A stretch of 64,000 bases of DNA from Parabacteroides sp. ZJ-118. Its GTDB lineage: Bacteria; Bacteroidota; Bacteroidia; Bacteroidales; Tannerellaceae. This document shows positions 16,793 to 25,066 of the stretch, piece after piece. A program made the position numbers and the translations under genes. The DNA lies in assembly GCF_011038785.1 (NCBI RefSeq), contig NZ_JAAKDT010000012.1:1-64000 (forward strand). Direction: 5' to 3'. Each line of letters opens with the position of its first letter. Positions within the stretch are counted from its first letter, which is position 1. The notes beneath the pieces were generated by a model. The model saw nothing but the letters and a program-made list of their open reading frames with translations, was not told where the DNA came from and did not search any database.

Positions 16793-19681
16793 ATGAAAAA
16801 AAGAACTTATTTATCAGCCGGATTGGCTTTGTTGATCGGGACATTGCCGATTCATGCGTCTTCGGGATTGTCGGATGTCAAGATCCGTGTATTACCGGCG
16901 GTTTATAAATCGAGAGACGGGCTGACCCAAAAGGTCGAGATCTCCGTGAGACATGAGGGAGAGCCTTCTACTGTGACGATCCGTTTAGGCGAGCGAAGCC
17001 ATAAAGAGAGGCTGATGTCCGGGGATAATGTATTCCGGATCGAGATACCCGAGGTTGGCGAGACCCGCCAATTACCGTTGACACTGACAAGCGGGAAAGA
17101 GAAAGAGGTGACTACAGTGACTGTGAAACCGGCTCGCCATTGGCAGATAAATATGGTGCAACACACGCATACGGATATCGATTATACCCGTTCCCAAATG
17201 GAAATCCTGGCGGAACAGCTCCGGTACATCGATTATGCGCTGGATTATTGCGACGCTACGGATAAATATCCGGATTTCGCTAAGTTCCGCTGGACTTGCG
17301 AGATCGCCTGGGCGGTTAGCGAATATTTGAAATGTCGTCCCGCAGGACAGATCGCTCGCTTGAGGCGACGGGTAAAGGAAGGTCGTATCGAATTATCTGC
17401 GATGTTCTTGAATTTTGACGAATTGCCGGATGAGCAGACACTTGCCGCTTCCCTTTATCCGATCAAGCAATTCAGGGAAAACGGGATGCGTACCGAGGTA
17501 GCCATGCAAGACGACGTGAATGGTATCGGTTGGTGTCTCAGCGAGTATTTCGCAGATGCCGGCGTGAAATACGTGAATATGGGGACCCATGGCCATCGGG
17601 CGTTGATCTGCTTTGATAAACCTACGGTGTTTTGGTGGGAATCACCTTCCGGGAAGAAGGTCTTGACTTATCGTGCGGAGCATTATCACCAGGGTAATTT
17701 TCTCGGGATTCATACGGATGACTTTGATCGGTTCGAGGAGCGTGTCTTAACTTATCTAGATGAAATGGAAGCGAAAAATTATCCGTATGACATATTAGCG
17801 GTACAGCATTCGGGATACCTTACGGATAATGCGCCGCCTTCGACTAAAAGTTGCGAGATGTCACGAAAATGGAACGAGAAATATGAATGGCCGAAATTAC
17901 GCACGGCGGTAGCCAGTGAGTTCTTTAAGACAGTAGAGAGCCAATATGCGGATCGTATCGAGACCATTCGCGGAGCTTGGCCGGATTGGTGGACGGATGG
18001 TTTCGCTTCCGGTGCCCGTGAAGCCACCATATCTCGTGTGACTCACTCGGATGTTATCGCGAGCCAAGGCGGATTGTCATTTGCGAAAATGCTAGGTGCC
18101 CAATTGCCGACAGATATCATTGACCGGATTCAGGACATCAACAAAGCCCTTTTGTTTTATGATGAGCATACTTTCGGGCATAGCGAGAGCGTGCGTAACG
18201 CTTACGGGCTGGAAACTTGGGAGCAACGCTCCTTGAAACAATCGTACGCGTGGGAAGCCTATCGGCATTCCGGTCTGCTGGGAGAGGCTACCATGGGCAT
18301 CTTACAATCGTTCGTGCCCCCAAGCGACGTTCCGTCTATCGCCGTGTTCAATACGCTCAACTGGAATTATAGCGGTATCGCCAAAGCTTATGTCGATCAT
18401 CAGATTCTTCCGAAAGACAAGGCTTTCGAGATCGTGGACGCGGCTGGCAACGTAATCCCTGCGCAAGCCGGTGAGAGTCGTTCCGACGGTACTTATTGGA
18501 ACTTTTACGTGAAGGATGTCCCTGCCTTGGGATATGTACGGTATTACATAAAGGTGAAGGACGCACCGCATCCGGAAACGCAGGGCGCTACGGAATTAAA
18601 GGAGACGCATGTGGAGAATCCTTGGTATGCCATCGATTTCAATACCCGTAAGGGTACGATTCGTAAATTATATGATAAGGATTTGAACAAACAATTGGTT
18701 ACGCCGGGCGCGGAATGGGAGATGGGAGAGTTTGTTTATGAGATTATCGATAGCCGTCATCCGATGGAACAATATCGTGCTCCCCAATTCCTCCGCCGTC
18801 GTCCCGAGAAGATGCGCTTCGAGAAATATGAGAAAGGCGACATCTGGGATACCTATCGTTTCCGGGGAGAAACTGTAGCGGGACGTGAGCCGGATAATTT
18901 GATGGTGGAATTCCGCGTGTTTAACGTGACAAAGAAAATAGAGGTGGTTTATCGCCTGCGTAAAAAAGCGGTAACGGATCCGGAAGCGGTTTACATCGCT
19001 TTCCCGTTTGAGGTAGAAGACGGAAAGATCCATTTGGATGTACCCGGCGGATCGATAGAGGCGGGTGTAGAGCAAATCCCGGGCTCTTCTAACGATTGGT
19101 ACACGGTGCAAAACTTCGCTACGGCTCGTAATGGAAAGTCGCAAGTCGTGATAGGCAGCCAAGAAATTCCATTGATGCAATTTGGAGCGATCAATACGGG
19201 GCGGTACAAGGCCGGAGCCGTGCCTCAGTCCACGAATATGTATTCATGGCCGATGAACAACTATTGGGTAACCAATTTCAACGCAGACCAAATGGGAGAG
19301 ATGCGATGGAGTTACTTCATCAGCTCTTCGAGAGACAACTCGATTGAGTATGCGACTAAATTCGCTTGGGAAAACCGAATCCCGTTCTTGACCCGTGTTT
19401 TGTCTGCGGGAGATAAAAAGGTGGAGCCTCTCCGATCCGCTTCCATTTTCAAGATCGTACCGGAGAACTTGTTGTTGGTAAACATGCGGCCTGTGGAAGG
19501 AGAGAACGCTGTTATGCTTCAACTACGTGAGATAGGCGGGAGGCCCGCTACTTTCTCGGTAGCCTCAGATAAAATTAATTTTGTGAAAACTACGGTCTGT
19601 GATGTCGTGGGAGATCCGGTTTCGGGGAATCCATTGGGTTTCGCTCCGTGGGAGAGTAAGTTCGTGAAACTATCTTGGTAA
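16793..19681 (+). CDS. Exported GH38-type alpha-mannosidase
   Basis: A 962-aa glycoside hydrolase with an N-terminal signal peptide (KKRTYLSAGLALLIGTLPIHASS). After an N-terminal beta domain of about 115 residues comes the GH38 catalytic domain: HTHTDIDYT at 124-132 supplies the zinc ligands (His126 and Asp128, the HxD pair), QDDVNGIGW supplies the nucleophile Asp241, and DEHTFGHSES near residue 461 carries the later active-site His. Long C-terminal beta domains follow. GH38 enzymes are retaining, zinc-dependent alpha-mannosidases. With SusC/D and two GH92 genes downstream, it fits breakdown of N-glycan or mannan oligosaccharides. Confidence 0.88.
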   Translation: MKKRTYLSAGLALLIGTLPIHASSGLSDVKIRVLPAVYKSRDGLTQKVEISVRHEGEPSTVTIRLGERSHKERLMSGDNVFRIEIPEVGETRQLPLTLTSGKEKEVTTVTVKPARHWQINMVQHTHTDIDYTRSQMEILAEQLRYIDYALDYCDATDKYPDFAKFRWTCEIAWAVSEYLKCRPAGQIARLRRRVKEGRIELSAMFLNFDELPDEQTLAASLYPIKQFRENGMRTEVAMQDDVNGIGWCLSEYFADAGVKYVNMGTHGHRALICFDKPTVFWWESPSGKKVLTYRAEHYHQGNFLGIHTDDFDRFEERVLTYLDEMEAKNYPYDILAVQHSGYLTDNAPPSTKSCEMSRKWNEKYEWPKLRTAVASEFFKTVESQYADRIETIRGAWPDWWTDGFASGAREATISRVTHSDVIASQGGLSFAKMLGAQLPTDIIDRIQDINKALLFYDEHTFGHSESVRNAYGLETWEQRSLKQSYAWEAYRHSGLLGEATMGILQSFVPPSDVPSIAVFNTLNWNYSGIAKAYVDHQILPKDKAFEIVDAAGNVIPAQAGESRSDGTYWNFYVKDVPALGYVRYYIKVKDAPHPETQGATELKETHVENPWYAIDFNTRKGTIRKLYDKDLNKQLVTPGAEWEMGEFVYEIIDSRHPMEQYRAPQFLRRRPEKMRFEKYEKGDIWDTYRFRGETVAGREPDNLMVEFRVFNVTKKIEVVYRLRKKAVTDPEAVYIAFPFEVEDGKIHLDVPGGSIEAGVEQIPGSSNDWYTVQNFATARNGKSQVVIGSQEIPLMQFGAINTGRYKAGAVPQSTNMYSWPMNNYWVTNFNADQMGEMRWSYFISSSRDNSIEYATKFAWENRIPFLTRVLSAGDKKVEPLRSASIFKIVPENLLLVNMRPVEGENAVMLQLREIGGRPATFSVASDKINFVKTTVCDVVGDPVSGNPLGFAPWESKFVKLSW

Positions 19682-19773
19682 GAGCAAGACGCTATTTTTG
19701 CGGGTAAGGCAGGTTAATCCCGCCTTTACTAGGTTATAGTCTCTTGAAGTTTCTATCAGGGGAAACTGTGGTT

Positions 19774-19956
19774 CCCGTAGGACTTATATGTTTTAGGCTC
19801 GTTTGAGGTTTGATTTTCTTGGTTTCAAGGGGTAATTTAGTATAAATGTGTAGTTTTTATAAAAAGTGCCGTTATTTTTAGGATAGTTTAAAAAAAGTTG
19901 TAACTTTGCCTCGCTATTTATACGGTAGACCATGGATGGTGCATAAGTCCTACGGG
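19774..19956. repeat. Inverted repeats flanking the susC promoter (candidate inverton)
   Basis: CCCGTAGGACTTAT (19774-19787) and its exact reverse complement ATAAGTCCTACGGG (19943-19956) enclose 155 bp that contain the susC promoter. With one mismatch the match extends to 17 bp (GTTCCCGTAGG... versus ...CCTACGGGGAC). Each arm itself has a small dyad, as expected for a recombinase core site. This is the structure of a phase-variable promoter of the Bacteroides type. In the sequence given, the promoter faces susC (ON orientation). No recombinase gene is in the window. Confidence 0.7.
19901..19908 (+). promoter_or_regulatory. susC promoter -7 box inside the inverted repeats
   Basis: TAACTTTG matches TAnnTTTG exactly. 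The predicted start is near 19915, giving a leader of about 120 nt before the susC ATG that reads through the right inverted-repeat arm. No matching minus-strand -7 box was found between the repeats, so inversion should switch the operon off rather than drive something else. Confidence 0.65.
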
Positions 19957-20035
19957 GACTATGTCTGTCTGTAACAACATAACATTGCAGTTGTAAACTG
20001 TATTAATCTAAACTTTAATAAAAAACAAAAGCAAG

Positions 20036-23000
20036 ATGACAAAGAATGAATCTAAGCTATTATCCCTCCAAGGGATAGCAAAAGCCTCAGCGTTCTGTTT
20101 GCTGCTTTCTGCCTTTTCTGTAGACACCGCCATGGCCGTTCCCGTTTTCGCTGGTACGGTTGATGAAGTGAAGGCCGTACAGCAGGGCAAGAAAGTGACA
20201 GGTGTGGTTGTTGACGGTACAGGTGAACCTGTTATTGGCGCTAACGTGGTGGTGAAAGGCACCACGAATGGTACGATCACCGATTTCGATGGTAATTATA
20301 CGGTCGAGGGTGTGTCTGCGAACGATGTTTTGATCGTTTCTTATATCGGTTACTTATCCCAAGAGATCCTGGTGGGAAATCAATCTTCAATAAAAGTAAC
20401 TTTAAGAGAGGATACCCAAACTTTGGACGAGGTTGTGGTCGTTGGTTACGGTACGATGCGTAAATCAGACGTGACCGGTTCTATCGGTGTGGCTAAAGGA
20501 GATGAATTAACAAAGAACCAAAACTTTAGCGCACTAGACAACTTGCGCGGTAAAGTATCTGGTGTAAATATCTTCTCAAACTCCAGCCAGCCGGGTGCTT
20601 ACTCCAATCGTGTCGTTATCCGTGGTATGGCGACTATCAACGCATCATCTAACCCGTTGTATGTAGTGGATGGCGTAGTAATGGAGAACTTTGACTTGGT
20701 GAACCCGAATGATATCGAGTCCATGGAGGTGTTGAAAGACGCTTCCGCTGCCGCTATCTACGGTGCCCGTGGTGCCAATGGTGTTATCATGGTAACTACA
20801 AAGCGTGGTAAGAAAGATGGTGAAGGCGTACAGGTTAGCTATCAAGGTTCTGTCAGCGCAAGCCATATCGCTCGCAAGATGGATACGATGAACGCCCAGG
20901 AGTGGTGTGACGCATTCATGATTGGTTTGGAAAACGAGAATAAGTGGCAGGGTAAAAATTGGTCTTTGAACCGTGCTGATTGGTTTAATGACCCGGATTT
21001 CTTTGATGCGAGCGGTAATCCTCTGTATGATACGAATTGGCAAGATGAGGCAACTCGTACCGCGGTTTCTCACAACCATCAGTTGAATATACAACAGGCA
21101 GGGAAGAACTCTTCAATGGGTGCTTTCTTGAACTATACGGATCAACAAGGTATTGTAAACAATACGTATAATAAGCGTATTAACGCGAAGTTGGCATACG
21201 ACGCTAATCCTACGAAGTGGTTGTCTACGGCAGTCAATGTATTGGTTAATCATACATGGGGTCGCTATACGCCTGAGGATGGTGGTGGCCAAGAGGCTCG
21301 TCGTACCATGATCGAGATGATTCCTTGGTTGCCGGTTCGCGATAAGAGTGGTAAATACACCACTTCTACCTCTTCTTCCATTGGTGATGTATTAGGCTTT
21401 GAGGGTATGTCCAACCCGGTCATGATCTTGGATCTGCAAAAACGTATGCGCTACAACACGCAGGTGTTTGGTAACGCAGCTTTGACATTCCACTTGGCTG
21501 AGGGTTTGGATTTGAAGACTCAACTAGGTCTCGACCATCATAACAAAACATATAGAGGTTATTCTTCTATCGATCTGAACAACATCTCCATGCCGAATGG
21601 TTGGGCTGAGTATCAAAATTGGAATACACTCTATTGGCAGGAAGAGACTTACTTGACTTACAGTAAGGTATTAAATGATCATCGTATCAACGCCATGGCC
21701 GGTCTGTCTTGGCAAGAGCGTGTGCAAAAGTGGAATAAGGCACGAACGGAAGGTTTCTCGGATGATTTCTTTGAGGACAATAATATGTCCGCAGGTACAA
21801 CTCCGTCATCTCCTGAGTCTTCCTACGATCGTTGGGCGATGAACTCTTATTTCTTGCGTTTCGCTTACACCTATAAAGATCGTTACTCCGCAACCGTAAC
21901 AGGTCGTGTCGATGGTTCCTCTAAGTTTGGTGAAAACAACAAGTACGCATTCTTCCCATCCGCGGGTTTGGCTTGGAATATCTCTCAAGAGGATTTCTTG
22001 CAAGATCAAAATACGATCAGCAATTTGAAGTTGCACACTAGCTACGGTTTGACCGGTAACTCCGAGATTAGTACGTATCGATCATTGGCTCGTGTCTCTT
22101 CCGGTACGCTTTTGATCAACGATATACGTGCTCCGTATTCCTATATCAGCTCTATGGCGAACCCGGATTTGAAATGGGAGAAGACCGGTCAGTTTGATGT
22201 TGGTTTCGAGATCGGATTTTGGCAGAATCGCTTGTCTTTCGATGTAGCTTACTATAACAAGAAGACAACCGACTTACTGTTGGATTGTCCGATTCCTCAC
22301 ACTACAGGTTTCACAACCGTGTATAAGAACATCGGCTCTGTAAGAAACCAAGGTATGGACTTGATGATCAGCGCACGTCCGGTTCAGACTCAAGACTTCA
22401 ACTGGAACTCTACGATCAACTTAAACTTCAACAAGAACAAGATCCTTCAGTTGGGTGACAATAACGAGGATATCGAGATGAATAGCTGGGTAGGTGGTTC
22501 TGAGAGTATCTTGCGTGTGGGCGAGAACATGAGTTCTTTCTATGGTTACAGACGTTTGGGCGTTTATACGGAGGAAGATTTCAACAACGGATTGTGCGAG
22601 AAGAACCAGATCGGTCGTGCGAAACGTACGGATAAGAAAGAGATTATCGGTAAAGGTATGCCGGACTGGACTGGAAGCTGGATCAATAATTTCTCTTACA
22701 AAAACTTCGATTTGACGATGGACTTGCAGTTCGTATGGGGTGTTGAGACCATGCAACAGTTCTACCACTCTACTTACGACCGTTTCGGTATCACGAATGG
22801 TTTGAGCAACATTCTATATGACGCATATAACGGATCGAACCCGAACACGATGCAACAGGCCGTTTACTTGTGTAACTCAGGTCATGCAGGTCAGGATACG
22901 ACCGTGGATTCTCAATGGATCGCCGATGGCTCTTATTTGCGTTGTAACATGTTGCAGTTAGGTTACACCTTCGACTCGAATGTAATTAGCAAGATTGGTT

Positions 23001-23182
23001 TATCCGCTTTACGTTTGTATGCGAGTGCGAATAACTTGTTCTTGATTACGGCCAGCGATTTCAATGGTTACGATCCCGAGGGTACATCACAGGGTGATAG
23101 TAATAAGTTCGGTCAGAACATGGTATTCTTCTCTTATCCGAGAGCGAGAACTTTCACGTTTGGTGTTAATGTGACATTTTAA
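20036..23182 (+). CDS. SusC-like TonB-dependent outer-membrane transporter
   Basis: A 1048-aa outer-membrane importer of oligosaccharides. A long signal peptide (cleavage probably after DTAMA or PVFA) is followed by a carboxypeptidase-regulatory-like beta domain (about 55-135, VTGVVVDGTGEPVIGANVVVKGT), the TonB-box region (DTQTLDEVVVVGYG), the plug domain (about 140-260, DNLRGKVSGV...DVLKDASAAAIYGARGANGVIMVTTKRG) and a 22-strand barrel ending in Phe (FGVNVTF). It pairs with the SusD protein 27 bp downstream. Its promoter is flanked by inverted repeats, so expression is likely phase-variable. Confidence 0.97.
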   Translation: MTKNESKLLSLQGIAKASAFCLLLSAFSVDTAMAVPVFAGTVDEVKAVQQGKKVTGVVVDGTGEPVIGANVVVKGTTNGTITDFDGNYTVEGVSANDVLIVSYIGYLSQEILVGNQSSIKVTLREDTQTLDEVVVVGYGTMRKSDVTGSIGVAKGDELTKNQNFSALDNLRGKVSGVNIFSNSSQPGAYSNRVVIRGMATINASSNPLYVVDGVVMENFDLVNPNDIESMEVLKDASAAAIYGARGANGVIMVTTKRGKKDGEGVQVSYQGSVSASHIARKMDTMNAQEWCDAFMIGLENENKWQGKNWSLNRADWFNDPDFFDASGNPLYDTNWQDEATRTAVSHNHQLNIQQAGKNSSMGAFLNYTDQQGIVNNTYNKRINAKLAYDANPTKWLSTAVNVLVNHTWGRYTPEDGGGQEARRTMIEMIPWLPVRDKSGKYTTSTSSSIGDVLGFEGMSNPVMILDLQKRMRYNTQVFGNAALTFHLAEGLDLKTQLGLDHHNKTYRGYSSIDLNNISMPNGWAEYQNWNTLYWQEETYLTYSKVLNDHRINAMAGLSWQERVQKWNKARTEGFSDDFFEDNNMSAGTTPSSPESSYDRWAMNSYFLRFAYTYKDRYSATVTGRVDGSSKFGENNKYAFFPSAGLAWNISQEDFLQDQNTISNLKLHTSYGLTGNSEISTYRSLARVSSGTLLINDIRAPYSYISSMANPDLKWEKTGQFDVGFEIGFWQNRLSFDVAYYNKKTTDLLLDCPIPHTTGFTTVYKNIGSVRNQGMDLMISARPVQTQDFNWNSTINLNFNKNKILQLGDNNEDIEMNSWVGGSESILRVGENMSSFYGYRRLGVYTEEDFNNGLCEKNQIGRAKRTDKKEIIGKGMPDWTGSWINNFSYKNFDLTMDLQFVWGVETMQQFYHSTYDRFGITNGLSNILYDAYNGSNPNTMQQAVYLCNSGHAGQDTTVDSQWIADGSYLRCNMLQLGYTFDSNVISKIGLSALRLYASANNLFLITASDFNGYDPEGTSQGDSNKFGQNMVFFSYPRARTFTFGVNVTF

Positions 23183-23209
23183 TTCATTTAATCAGTAGAA
23201 TTTTTGGAA

Positions 23210-24784
23210 ATGAAAAAAATATTGACAGTAGCGATTGCATGCGCTTGTTTAACCGGGTTCGGCGCATGTAATGATTTCTTGGAAGAGAAACCGAAGTCTT
23301 CGTTGACAGCCCCGGATTATTACAAGACAGAGGCTCAAGCCCAGGCTAACGTGAACTATTTGTACCGTACGGGAGCCTCAAATAAGCTCACGGGTGCAGG
23401 TAGTGCTTACGTGGGGCCGTTTGCCTCTATCACAGGACAATTGACCGGTTACTTTACAAACAGTTATGAAGGTCAGGAATTGACCTGTAAATATTCTCGC
23501 GAGTTGACTCGTCAGCAGAATACGATGACTGTTTCTGTGACGATTGACGGTATATGGGATGATTGCTACAAGGCTATTAACGTAGCTAATGGCGCTATCA
23601 AGTATATCCCCGAGATCTCAATGGATCAGTCTTTGGCAAATCGTTTGATTGGTGAGGCAAAGTTCTTTAGAGCCTGGAACTACTTCAACTTGGTGAAGAT
23701 CTTTGGTGGTGTCCCATTGACAGTAGAACCGTACGAATCTATGGAGAACATGTATTTGGAACGTGCTTCCGTAGAGCAAGTATATGCTCAGATCGAATCC
23801 GACTTGAAGGATGCCGTTAACGCTTTGCCGGCTGCTACTTTCTACAACAACAATAACCGTATCACGAAGTACGCTGCCGCTATGGTTTTGACTTCCGCTT
23901 ACATGCAACAAGGTAAGTATGCCGACGCTGCTTCTGCGGTAAAGACGGTGATCGATTCTCCGCATGCTTTGGCAACCAACGATGACTTAGCGTTGGGTTC
24001 TGCCTATAACAAGATCCGTACGACAGACGGTTTGGATGAGTCTATCTATTCTTATGAGTACAATGCGACGATCAGCAACGGTGGCTGGTGGCCTACGTAT
24101 GCGTTCAACTCAGCTGCTACGGCTATCTTTGGTACGTATTCAATCTTTGAGCGTACATACGGCCCGATAAATCTGTTCTTGAACGTATATCAGGACAACG
24201 ACTTACGTATCCAGCCAAATCAGTTCTTCCATTGGAATTATACCAATCCGGATAATGGCAAGACTTGGACGGCTCCTAAGGATGCTTGTGGCTGTTGGTT
24301 CTGGTATGACGAGGAGGCTTTGTTGAACTCCGGACGTTCTACGAAAGACCGTGATATCTTCCGTTATGCGGAGGCTTTGCTCGATGCTGCTGAATCTATC
24401 GCTCAGTATCAAGGTGTAACGGCTGAGGCTGCCGGATATTTGGCGCAGGTTAAGGGTCGTGCGAACATGGATGGCAAGACGGTAACTGCGATTACTGCCG
24501 ATCTTCAGAAATTAGGTAAGCAGGCCTTCATCGAGGAATGCTGGACAGAGCGTTTGCGTGAGTTCCCGTTAGAATTCAAGATTTGGGATGACTGTGTCCG
24601 TACAGGCAAGTTTCCTGTAATCTCTTCTACAGAGAAGGGTAAGGTTACATATGTTGACTTGGTTGGCGCGAAGAATGCTTCCGGTGCGACCTTCAAGTCT
24701 TCCGACTTGTTATGGCCGATCTCCTTGAACGAGATGCAACGTAACCCGAGCTTGACTCAGAATGAGGGGTATGCCGCTCAATGA
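23210..24784 (+). CDS. SusD-like surface glycan-binding lipoprotein
   Basis: A 524-aa surface lipoprotein that binds oligosaccharide and acts as the lid of the SusC transporter. The start at 23210 (MKKILTVAIACACLTGFGAC) gives a lipoprotein signal with the lipid-bearing Cys at residue 20; an in-frame TTG six bases upstream is less likely. The mature N-terminus NDFLEEKPKSSLTAPDYYKTEAQA and the region LIGEAKFFRAWNYFNLVKIFGGVPL are diagnostic of the SusD/RagB helical repeat fold, and the C-terminus has the usual LLWPISLNEMQRNPSLTQNEGY. Confidence 0.97.
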   Translation: MKKILTVAIACACLTGFGACNDFLEEKPKSSLTAPDYYKTEAQAQANVNYLYRTGASNKLTGAGSAYVGPFASITGQLTGYFTNSYEGQELTCKYSRELTRQQNTMTVSVTIDGIWDDCYKAINVANGAIKYIPEISMDQSLANRLIGEAKFFRAWNYFNLVKIFGGVPLTVEPYESMENMYLERASVEQVYAQIESDLKDAVNALPAATFYNNNNRITKYAAAMVLTSAYMQQGKYADAASAVKTVIDSPHALATNDDLALGSAYNKIRTTDGLDESIYSYEYNATISNGGWWPTYAFNSAATAIFGTYSIFERTYGPINLFLNVYQDNDLRIQPNQFFHWNYTNPDNGKTWTAPKDACGCWFWYDEEALLNSGRSTKDRDIFRYAEALLDAAESIAQYQGVTAEAAGYLAQVKGRANMDGKTVTAITADLQKLGKQAFIEECWTERLREFPLEFKIWDDCVRTGKFPVISSTEKGKVTYVDLVGAKNASGATFKSSDLLWPISLNEMQRNPSLTQNEGYAAQ

Positions 24785-24806
24785 TAAATTTCAATAACTG
24801 ATGGAT

Positions 24807-24850
24807 AGAGAGGGAGGGAATGAGCGATCATCCTTTCCTCTTCTTTTTTT
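24807..24850 (+). terminator. Intrinsic terminator after susD
   Basis: An imperfect G/A-rich versus C/T-rich hairpin (24807-24841) with several G-U pairs is followed by seven T (24844-24850). A separate promoter for the GH92 genes lies downstream, consistent with transcript ends here. Confidence 0.55.
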
Positions 24851-24951
24851 GGTAGCACGGTTAGTCCGCAAGTCGCATGAAACAACATGTAATATACAGA
24901 ATTTTGAATGGGTTGTCTTAGTATTCTATCCTTTTTTCTAATTCTTTTTGT

Positions 24952-24959
24952 TAGATTTG
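24952..24959 (+). promoter_or_regulatory. Promoter -7 box for the GH92 pair
   Basis: TAGATTTG matches TAnnTTTG. It would give a leader of about 100 nt before the first GH92 gene, so the mannosidases could be expressed independently of the switchable susC promoter. Confidence 0.55.
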
Positions 24960-25066
24960 CGCCTATATCTGCAGAATGCCAGAGGAATTCATAAGAAAGA
25001 AAGGGATATTTCTAAATAAATGACACGAGAACGGATAAATTACAGTATTAATTTAATAGCTATATC

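Noticed and set aside
23204-23209. TTG start for the SusD protein
   Set aside because: It adds two residues before the normal lipoprotein start MKKIL at 23210.
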